From Syntrophomonadaceae bacterium (lineage in GTDB: Bacteria; Bacillota; Dethiobacteria; DTU022), in NCBI GenBank assembly GCA_003564055.1, contig PWSG01000127.1, forward strand, positions 1 to 6,339: a stretch of 6,339 nucleotides of DNA. Reading direction: 5' to 3'. The notes under the pieces were generated by a model. It ran no database searches. It had not been told where the DNA came from and was given only the letters and a program-made list of their open reading frames with translations. The position numbers and the translations under genes were made by a program. Positions 1 through 5,394 of the stretch are shown one piece after another (position 1 is the stretch's first letter; each line of letters starts with the position of its first letter).

Positions 1-68
1 AGCTTGCAGTCTTCCTTAACAGCATTAATTATAGCAAATGGCGCAGGTGCTATCAATTTAGACCACAT
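1..68 (-). CDS. 5' end of an unidentified gene downstream of fchA (partial)
   Basis: An ATG at 66-68 opens a frame that stays open for 22 codons to the window edge (it begins MWSKLIAPAP and continues FAIINAVKEDCK). A purine-rich AAGGAT lies about 5 bases upstream of the ATG, a usable but modest ribosome binding site. The ATG is 12 bases after the fchA stop and in the same frame as fchA, so the two genes are very probably co-transcribed. I do not recognise the family: the residues do not match the usual N-termini of FolD, Fhs, MetF or MetV, the expected neighbours of fchA. With only 22 codons visible no function can be assigned. That this is a real gene is inferred from position, start signal and the open frame. 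Confidence 0.5.
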   Translation of the reverse strand, partial: MWSKLIAPAPFAIINAVKEDCK

Positions 69-80
69 AATATCCTTACT

Positions 81-710
81 TTACTTAAATTTTTCAACAA
101 CGTTGTTTAAAGTTTCATCAGCCACCCTGCTTCCTTCTTCAAGGAGGTGATCCATTTCTGCAACGGTTTCTTTTATAAACTGATCGTCTTTAATTGCCCC
201 GAGGTTAATCAAAACATTTAACTGGCCGCTAACTAAAGCCGCTTTTAAAAATGCCACTCCGCAGCCAATATCGGAAATCGCCAGCTTTGTGCCAATCTGG
301 CCCATTCTTTCATGAATTTTTATCCCTTCATAAGCTTTGCGCATAATTTCAAGAGGAACCGAACATGCTTCCTTTGAACACTCCTCCATTACCTTTGCCT
401 TATGCGCAGCCTGCTCCGCAGTCTCTTTCGGCAGACCGTAAGCTTTTGATAGAGGTTCAAATACTTCTGCATCCTTGTCAACGAGGACTTTTAATTCTTC
501 AATAATTTTGTAGCCCTGCTCCAGCAAATCTTTAACCTCATCTTCAACATCGGCAAATTTCTTTTTTCCCACAGTCAAATTACCGACCATATTCGATAGG
601 GCCATGCCTATCGCTCCGCCCATCGCAGCAGCCCCACCGCCACCTGGAACCGGGGCTTTGGACGCGAGCACATCCAAAAAATAACTGCTGCTTTTCTCTG
701 CCATTGCCAT
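81..710 (-). CDS. fchA: Methenyltetrahydrofolate cyclohydrolase (formiminotransferase-cyclodeaminase family)
   Basis: This 209-residue cytosolic enzyme should interconvert 5,10-methenyl-tetrahydrofolate and 10-formyl-tetrahydrofolate, a step of the methyl branch of the Wood-Ljungdahl pathway and of general C1 metabolism. It matches the stand-alone cyclodeaminase-type fold in length and motifs: the glycine-rich PGGGG loop (residues 22-26) in the context LASKAPVPGGGG, the NLTVGKKKF segment (44-52), an acidic DKDAEVF segment (78-84), LPKET (93-97), VPLEI (118-122) and a SDIG...LNVLINL C-terminal region (146-170). The first ATG is preferred because GGGAGG lies 8 bases upstream; a second ATG two codons later would shorten it only slightly. 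A stand-alone FchA is typical of acetogenic and purine-fermenting Clostridia, but the family also includes FTCD-like formiminotransferase-associated cyclodeaminases, and formimino-tetrahydrofolate cyclodeaminase activity cannot be excluded. No folD or fhs is visible in the window. It follows ispA after a gap of about 300 bases. Confidence 0.9.
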   Translation of the reverse strand: MAMAEKSSSYFLDVLASKAPVPGGGGAAAMGGAIGMALSNMVGNLTVGKKKFADVEDEVKDLLEQGYKIIEELKVLVDKDAEVFEPLSKAYGLPKETAEQAAHKAKVMEECSKEACSVPLEIMRKAYEGIKIHERMGQIGTKLAISDIGCGVAFLKAALVSGQLNVLINLGAIKDDQFIKETVAEMDHLLEEGSRVADETLNNVVEKFK

Positions 711-718
711 AATAATAA

Positions 719-724
719 CCTCCC
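719..724 (-). promoter_or_regulatory. Ribosome binding site of fchA
   Basis: GGGAGG on the minus strand, 8 bases before the ATG at 708-710. It decides in favour of the first of two nearby in-frame ATG codons. It lies inside a short out-of-frame reading frame that begins at 783 (see findings). Confidence 0.75.
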
Positions 725-915
725 ATTTTTAGAAATAAGGTGTCAGAAGCCAGTAAACCAGAAAAATCAATTCTTTTATTCATAATATTTAACCTTCCTC
801 TATCTGCTTCTAACCCCTTTGTTAAACAGCATTTCCCTAAACACTATTTTTCGGCAAGCTTTTATTCTCACCTTTTACGGCATGCAATGCACATCATGCT
901 CCGCTGCAAACAGCT

Positions 916-976
916 CAGGCTAATCTTCCCTAAAACCTTTAACTTTTAAATATATTTACAACCCAGCTTTAGCCTG
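916..976. repeat. 8-base inverted repeat just downstream of ispA
   Basis: CAGGCTAA at 916-923 and its perfect reverse complement TTAGCCTG at 969-976 enclose a 45-base AT-rich loop, starting about 35 bases after the ispA stop. The loop is long and no T-run follows the second arm in the direction of transcription, so it does not look like a normal intrinsic terminator. It may be chance or part of a larger leader fold. Confidence 0.25.
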
Positions 977-1011
977 TGATACTGAACACTTTAAACATCC
1001 GTTACGCAAAA

Positions 1012-1896
1012 CTACCTGCTCCTATAAATCAGCTTTTTAGCCAGGCTTTGCAATAAATCGGTAGAACAATCCAGTTTATTTAATGCTGATAAAGCCTCGC
1101 TGTAAAGCGCTTCCGCCCTCTTCCTGGCTTTTTCTGTGCCAAGCAGGGCCGGATAAGTGGCCTTGGATCTGATTTGGTCTGCGCCTGCCGGTTTACCCAG
1201 TTCTTCAGCAGTGCTGCTGTAATCAAGCAGGTCATCAATAATCTGAAAAGCATTGCCAAGATGCGAAGCATAGCAGCCCAGGGCTGTAAGCTGTTGTTTA
1301 CTGGCACCGGCAGCAATCCCGCCGCAAACTACTGCCGTTTTTAGCAAGGCTCCCGTCTTTAACAGGTTAATCTCTTCTATTTCACTTAATAAAAGATCTC
1401 TTCCTTCCGCTTTAAGATCAAGGGCCTGCCCCCCAATCATTCCTTCAACTCCTGCAGCCGCAGAAAACTCGGCCATGATTTTTATTGCCCTGCCCTGGCA
1501 CCCGTCCCTGCAGCCGTAATTGGCCAGCGTTTCAAAAGCTAGGGTCAGAAGAGCGTCGCCGGCAAGAATAGCTATCGCCTCACCGTAAACCAGGTGGCAG
1601 GTCGGCCTTCCGCGTCTTAGTTCACTGTCATCCATCGCCGGCAGGTCGTCATGGATTAGCGAATAAGTATGAATAAACTCCAGGGCACAGGCCACATCAA
1701 GAATTGAATCATCTTCTGAACCCAGGGTCCGGGCAGCGGCCAGGGTAAGAATCGGCCTTAGCCTTTTACCGCCGGCCTGGAGGCTGTAGCGCATGGCACC
1801 GGCAACTTCCGAAGCAGACAACAGGGACATCCGCTCTTCAAGGGCCCGGTTTATTCTCTCTTTTTCTTTTTCCAGGTACAGATCAATGTCGATCAT
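1012..1896 (-). CDS. ispA: Farnesyl diphosphate synthase / (2E,6E)-prenyl diphosphate synthase
   Basis: This 294-residue soluble all-alpha enzyme condenses isopentenyl diphosphate with dimethylallyl and geranyl diphosphate to give farnesyl diphosphate, precursor of undecaprenyl carrier and quinone side chains. Visible motifs are AGGKRLRP (41-48), the first aspartate-rich motif DDLPAMDD (83-90) followed by RRGRP (94-98), GGQALDL (155-161), the KTGALL segment (180-185), FQIIDDLLD with the second aspartate-rich motif (217-225), and GKPAGAD...KATYPALLG (234-253). The two-residue insert in the first motif (DDxxxxD) and the HTYSLIHDD context are typical of bacterial type II farnesyl diphosphate synthases; product chain length (C15 or C20) is inferred. 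Length is normal. The ATG overlaps the xseB stop as ATGA, with an AGGAAGG site just upstream, so translation is probably coupled. The order xseA-xseB-ispA is conserved in bacteria; the frequently following dxs is absent here. Confidence 0.94.
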   Translation of the reverse strand: MIDIDLYLEKEKERINRALEERMSLLSASEVAGAMRYSLQAGGKRLRPILTLAAARTLGSEDDSILDVACALEFIHTYSLIHDDLPAMDDSELRRGRPTCHLVYGEAIAILAGDALLTLAFETLANYGCRDGCQGRAIKIMAEFSAAAGVEGMIGGQALDLKAEGRDLLLSEIEEINLLKTGALLKTAVVCGGIAAGASKQQLTALGCYASHLGNAFQIIDDLLDYSSTAEELGKPAGADQIRSKATYPALLGTEKARKRAEALYSEALSALNKLDCSTDLLQSLAKKLIYRSR

Positions 1897-2159
1897 AACC
1901 CTTCCTCTTCATCCTCACTGCCGTTTACTTCGTTTTCTGTAAAATTCAAAGACTCTTGTTCTTCTTTAAGCAAATAATCAACCTTGCATTCGATTTCAGC
2001 CAGCTTTTCCCTGCAGTAGCGGGAAAGAGCAATTCCTTCCTGGAATGAGGAAAGTGATTCTTCCAAAGGTATCTCCGTGTCTTCAAGACGGTTAACGATT
2101 GCTTCGAGCTTTTTTACCGCCTCTTCATAGGTCATCTTTTCAAACTTTTTATTTGTCAA
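1893..2159 (-). CDS. xseB: Exodeoxyribonuclease VII small subunit
   Basis: The small subunit of exonuclease VII binds the C-terminal helical part of XseA; several copies decorate each large subunit and allow degradation of single-stranded DNA to oligonucleotides. The family core is clear: TYEEAVKKLEAIVNRLED, then PLEESLSSFQEGIALSRYC, then a helix LAEIECKVDYLL, followed by a very acidic tail (SEDEEEGL). I prefer the TTG start at 2157-2159 (88 residues): GAGGAG lies 10 bases upstream, and it gives the short lysine-rich extension before the EEA motif seen in many XseB proteins. It would overlap xseA by 11 bases. The alternative is the ATG at 2133-2135 (80 residues), which has only a weak GAAAAG next to it and sits 13 bases after the xseA stop. 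A longer TTG start at 2175-2177 lacks support. The stop overlaps the ispA start. Confidence 0.9.
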   Translation of the reverse strand: MTNKKFEKMTYEEAVKKLEAIVNRLEDTEIPLEESLSSFQEGIALSRYCREKLAEIECKVDYLLKEEQESLNFTENEVNGSEDEEEGL

Positions 2160-3375
2160 GAAATTCACGCTCCTCAACTTCTTCGGTGCGGCAGCTGACC
2201 AATCCGTCTTTAAAAGTTAACTTCAGAATATCTTCCGGTTTGATCTCTTTTACAGAACGGATTATTTTACCCTCCTCGTCTCTGCAGTAGCAGAAGCCGC
2301 GGTTCATAACCTTAAACGGGCTGTAACTCTCCAACCTGTCATTTAAGGCTCCCAGTTTTATGCCTTTATACTGTAATATGCGAATTATTTCCCGGCCCAT
2401 TTTTTTGTCAAGTTGATCAAGGACTTCTTTAGAAAGCTTAATTCTTTTAAGAGGCAGCGTGAAAAAGCGCTCGCTAACAGCATAATCAAGGGTCTGTTTT
2501 TCCCTCTGCAGGCGCCTTTTAAGAGCTGATGCAGCTTTTTCGCGCAGCTGAGCAAGGGTGGATAAAAACTCTTCTTTTTCGGGAACAACTGCTGCTGCCG
2601 CTGCTGTAGGGGTCGGCGCGCGCAGATCGGCGGCAAAATCAGCGATTGTAAAATCTGTTTCATGGCCTACTGCCGATACGATCGGCACTGCGGAACTGTA
2701 AATAGCCCTTGCCACCCTTTCTTCATTAAAAGGCCACAAATCTTCAAGCGACCCGCCTCCGCGGGCCAGAATAATCACGTCAACATCTTTTTGCCGGTTC
2801 AAAATATTTATCGCCTGCACAATATCAAAAGATGCTTGCGGGCCCTGGACCAGGCTCTCAACTACAATAATATGTACATGCGGAAAACGCTTTTTTATAG
2901 TAGCCAGAATATCCTGCAAAGCCGCCCCCGTCGGAGATGTTACCAGCCCTATCTTGCGGGGCAAGGCCGGCAGCTTCTTTTTTATTTCAGGACTAAAAAG
3001 TCCTTCTTTTTCGAGCCTGCCCTTTAACTGCTCGAAGGCAAGATAAAGCGAACCCATGCCGGCCGGTTCCATCTCTGAAACATATAGCTGGTAAACACCG
3101 TCTGGTTCATAAACTGATATGTTTCCGTGCAGGATCACTTCCATCCCGTCGGAAGGTTTGAAAATGCAGCGCTGATTTTCCCGGCGAAAAAAAACACAGC
3201 GCAGTGATGATTTGCTGTCTTTTATGGTAAAGTACATGTGCCCCGAGCGATGATGCTTAAAATTTGACAACTCTCCTGTAACCCAGATGTCGCGTAAGCG
3301 CGGATCACCATGTATTAACCCCTTTATATAGCGGTTTATCTCTGAAACATTTAAGATGGTTACATTATCCTGCAA
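2149..3375 (-). CDS. xseA: Exodeoxyribonuclease VII large subunit
   Basis: This catalytic and DNA-binding subunit of cytosolic exonuclease VII degrades single-stranded DNA from both ends and takes part in mismatch repair and damage processing. It has 408 residues, normal for the family. An N-terminal OB-fold (about 5-105) includes SEINRYIKGL, DIWVTGELSNFK and HMYFTIKD. The catalytic domain carries IGLVTSPTGAALQD (142-155), RGGGSLEDLWPFN (205-217), and VGHETDFTIADFAADLRAPT (236-255), followed by a helical coiled-coil region (about 265-345) that should dock XseB, and a YSPFKVMNRGF motif (351-361). The start is TTG at 3373-3375, directly after the stop of the NuoG-like gene (TGA then TTG). GGAGG lies 5 bases upstream, and no in-frame ATG is found near the conserved N-terminus. 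The zero-base junction suggests translational coupling. Confidence 0.95.
   Translation of the reverse strand: MQDNVTILNVSEINRYIKGLIHGDPRLRDIWVTGELSNFKHHRSGHMYFTIKDSKSSLRCVFFRRENQRCIFKPSDGMEVILHGNISVYEPDGVYQLYVSEMEPAGMGSLYLAFEQLKGRLEKEGLFSPEIKKKLPALPRKIGLVTSPTGAALQDILATIKKRFPHVHIIVVESLVQGPQASFDIVQAINILNRQKDVDVIILARGGGSLEDLWPFNEERVARAIYSSAVPIVSAVGHETDFTIADFAADLRAPTPTAAAAAVVPEKEEFLSTLAQLREKAASALKRRLQREKQTLDYAVSERFFTLPLKRIKLSKEVLDQLDKKMGREIIRILQYKGIKLGALNDRLESYSPFKVMNRGFCYCRDEEGKIIRSVKEIKPEDILKLTFKDGLVSCRTEEVEEREFLDK
2170..2175 (-). promoter_or_regulatory. Ribosome binding site favouring a TTG start for xseB
   Basis: GAGGAG on the minus strand, inside the last codons of xseA, 10 bases before the TTG at 2157-2159. 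It is too far (34 bases) from the downstream ATG at 2133-2135 to serve it, so it supports the TTG start. Confidence 0.5.
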
Positions 3376-5394
3376 TCAGGCCTCCATCTCCTTTCGGACT
3401 TCTTCTAAGGACGCATATTTCCACTTTGCACCCATCAGGCAGGCAAAATCTTTAATTAAGCGCCAGTCTTCGGAAAGGCCGTCATTTACTTTAAGGGCGG
3501 CTTGATTTAAACATGCTCCGCCCGCTGCATTAACAAACAAACCTTCCTTGCTTTCGATATCCTGCGCGGGAAAAAGCAGATCCGCTTCAGAAGAATCGGC
3601 TAAAGAAAAGTTTGCTGCAGCCAGGTATTGAAGCCCTTTCTCGTGCAGACCGGCGGTAATTGGACCAAAAGATATAATGCCTTTTAATGTCCCTTTTTCA
3701 ACGGCTGCGAAAACTTCATTTCTGTTTAAACCGCTTTTGTCCTGCAGGTCAGTAAAACCGGGGCCCATAACAGTGGTCCCTCCTGCGGCTAAAACTCCCC
3801 CTGCATTGGCAAAAGCTGATAAAAGCAGCATCCTGCTGCGGCCTTTTTCAATCAGACCGCTTTCCCTGGCCAGCTCCAGAAGGTTTCCTGCCCCCTTTGA
3901 ATCGGCATTTTCGAAAAACGAAGGTCCGATAACCAGGTAGCTTTTCGGAGCACTAATAAGTTCGGCGGCTTTTTCTAAATACGCCCTGTTAAGGTCTGAT
4001 TTAGCGGTGATATCTTCCGCACTGCCGCCGCGTATAAGTTTCAAAAGCGCCTCGATAAATGTATGCTCTGCTCCTTTTTTTAAGTTGAAATTAAATTCTT
4101 GCCAGGCAGAAGACACATTTTTTTCAGCTAACACTCTTACAATAACAGCTTCGCCGAAGCGTCCGGCCCGGCCAATAGCCATATCCGCCACAGGGTGACT
4201 TTCTTCCAGGCCATTACCGATTACTGTAATGGACTCTGCCCTGCTCAGTTCAGCGGGTGAAGGTCCCCCCACCTCACTGCCTGTAACCTCCATCATGCCG
4301 TTATAAATGTTTATCCAGGCCGGTTCAGCGCCCAGGTCCACATTAGCCGTGCCCAGAACATCGCGGGCAAGCTTTTGCAGAAGATAATTTTCTTCTACGC
4401 TTAGCTGGCCGGAGGCAAGTACAGCCAGGGATTCGGCGCCGTATTTATCTTTTAGGGCAAGTATACTCTGAGCAGCTTCCTGCAGAGCATTCTCACGGTC
4501 AGTTTTTACATAACTGCCTTTTTTACGGCTTAGCTTCATATAATCGTAAAGTTTGTTTTGTCCGTTTTCATTTTGATGCCCATATTTTCCTTTTTTACAA
4601 AGCCAGCTTACTTTTTCGCCTTCCGCAGGAACAGTAACTTTAATTACTTCTTCTCCGTAAACCTGTCTTTCAAGATAGCAGCCAAGCGAACACTTGTTAC
4701 AAACTCCTTGAGCTGCCTTAAGATCCCATTCCCTTCCGCCCCTGTTTCTGTCTTTTTCAGTTAACGCAGCCACGGGGCAAACATCAATACACTGGCCGCA
4801 ATAAATACAGCCCGCCTCTTCAAGGGAGACTTCCCTGCCGTCACGGTAAGGAACCACCCTGGTATTTACTCCGGTGCCGATCATTTCATACACAAAGCAG
4901 CCAGCCCCCGTGCGGCATACCTGGATACATCTTCCGCAGAGAATACATTTTTCTTCGTCCCTGACCAGGTAAGGATTGGCTTTTTCGTCTTCGGCTGGTA
5001 TATCGCGTTCAAGCTGCCCGGGCAGGTTGGACTGCAGTTCGTAAGCATTATCCTGCAGCTCACACGTTCCTGTGCGCACGCAGGTCAGGCAATCTTTGTA
5101 GGGATGGGTAGACAGTGTTAATTCCACAATGGCGCGGCGCATCTCTATTATCTGCTCGGTAGAAGTGTTAACTATCATTCCATCAGTAACCGGGTTGTCA
5201 CAGGAGGTTACAGGCCTGTCTATTCCCTCTACGTTAACAATACAAAGCCGGCAGTGGCCAAGAGGTTCCAGCCTGGAATGATAGCAAAGGGTAGGGATAT
5301 AAATGTCGTTCTGCCTGGCAGCCTCCAAAATTGTTGTGTTTTCTTCAGCATATATTTTTTTACCGTCAAGAAGCAATTTAACAGTTTTATTCAT
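3376..5394 (-). CDS. NuoG-like iron-sulfur protein with truncated molybdopterin oxidoreductase domain
   Basis: A 672-residue electron-transfer subunit of the NuoG / formate-dehydrogenase alpha type. In order it has: a ferredoxin-like [2Fe-2S] domain with C37, C48, C51 and C65; a His-Cys cluster motif with H97, C102, C105 and C111; two [4Fe-4S] motifs (C150, C153, C156, C160 and C196, C199, C202, C206); then the CxxCxxxC...C motif of the molybdopterin family (C232, C235, C239, C266). The remaining 400 or so residues resemble the first molybdopterin-oxidoreductase domains (GNGLEESHPV, 394-402; AFANAGGV, 527-534). It is much shorter than catalytic formate dehydrogenases and no C-terminal dinucleotide-binding domain is visible, so it is probably an electron conduit without its own substrate site. 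The ATG at 5392-5394 is chosen because GGGGAGGG lies about 7 bases upstream; a TTG 24 bases further out lacks support. It overlaps the upstream flavoprotein gene by 8 bases, pointing to a joint complex. Its exact partner and substrate are unknown. Confidence 0.85.
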   Translation of the reverse strand: MNKTVKLLLDGKKIYAEENTTILEAARQNDIYIPTLCYHSRLEPLGHCRLCIVNVEGIDRPVTSCDNPVTDGMIVNTSTEQIIEMRRAIVELTLSTHPYKDCLTCVRTGTCELQDNAYELQSNLPGQLERDIPAEDEKANPYLVRDEEKCILCGRCIQVCRTGAGCFVYEMIGTGVNTRVVPYRDGREVSLEEAGCIYCGQCIDVCPVAALTEKDRNRGGREWDLKAAQGVCNKCSLGCYLERQVYGEEVIKVTVPAEGEKVSWLCKKGKYGHQNENGQNKLYDYMKLSRKKGSYVKTDRENALQEAAQSILALKDKYGAESLAVLASGQLSVEENYLLQKLARDVLGTANVDLGAEPAWINIYNGMMEVTGSEVGGPSPAELSRAESITVIGNGLEESHPVADMAIGRAGRFGEAVIVRVLAEKNVSSAWQEFNFNLKKGAEHTFIEALLKLIRGGSAEDITAKSDLNRAYLEKAAELISAPKSYLVIGPSFFENADSKGAGNLLELARESGLIEKGRSRMLLLSAFANAGGVLAAGGTTVMGPGFTDLQDKSGLNRNEVFAAVEKGTLKGIISFGPITAGLHEKGLQYLAAANFSLADSSEADLLFPAQDIESKEGLFVNAAGGACLNQAALKVNDGLSEDWRLIKDFACLMGAKWKYASLEEVRKEMEA
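3381..3385 (-). promoter_or_regulatory. Ribosome binding site setting the TTG start of xseA
   Basis: GGAGG on the minus strand lies 5 bases before the TTG at 3373-3375, inside the last codons of the NuoG-like gene; a second AGGAG lies a few bases further upstream. With no in-frame ATG nearby, this fixes the non-ATG start. Confidence 0.65.

Larger units (their letters stand above)
711..1011. other. Intergenic region between ispA and fchA
   Basis: About 300 AT-rich bases with no convincing gene. On the minus strand I find no GC-rich hairpin followed by a T-run, so no intrinsic terminator for ispA. No good sigma-A promoter stands out either; the best pairing (TTGCAT, 17 bases, TAAAAG, around 863-891) is weak. 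It holds an 8-base inverted repeat (916-923 with 969-976) and, near its fchA end, a short minus-strand reading frame starting at 783 with its own purine-rich site. I see no match to a tetrahydrofolate riboswitch or T-box. The size fits a leader that could carry fchA regulation, but the sequence does not prove this. Confidence 0.6.

Noticed and set aside
863..891. Possible sigma-A promoter for fchA (TTGCAT, 17 bases, TAAAAG, minus strand)
   Set aside because: Only about half of the -35 and four of six -10 positions match, too weak to annotate as a promoter.
880..899. GCATG/CATGC inverted repeat in the ispA-fchA gap, considered as a terminator or operator
   Set aside because: The stem is only 5 bases with a 10-base loop and no T-run on either strand, so it is within chance expectation.
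833..934. Direct repeat TTCCCTAAA at 833-841 and 926-934
   Set aside because: Two copies of a 9-base AT-rich word 93 bases apart, with no further copies or flanking similarity; probably chance.
740..949. 69-residue plus-strand frame in the ispA-fchA gap
   Set aside because: It starts with GTG, has no properly spaced ribosome binding site, and its composition looks like translated AT-rich intergenic sequence with no recognisable motif.
2662..3027. 121-residue plus-strand frame inside xseA
   Set aside because: It lies opposite the conserved XseA catalytic region, has an unusual composition and no start signal.
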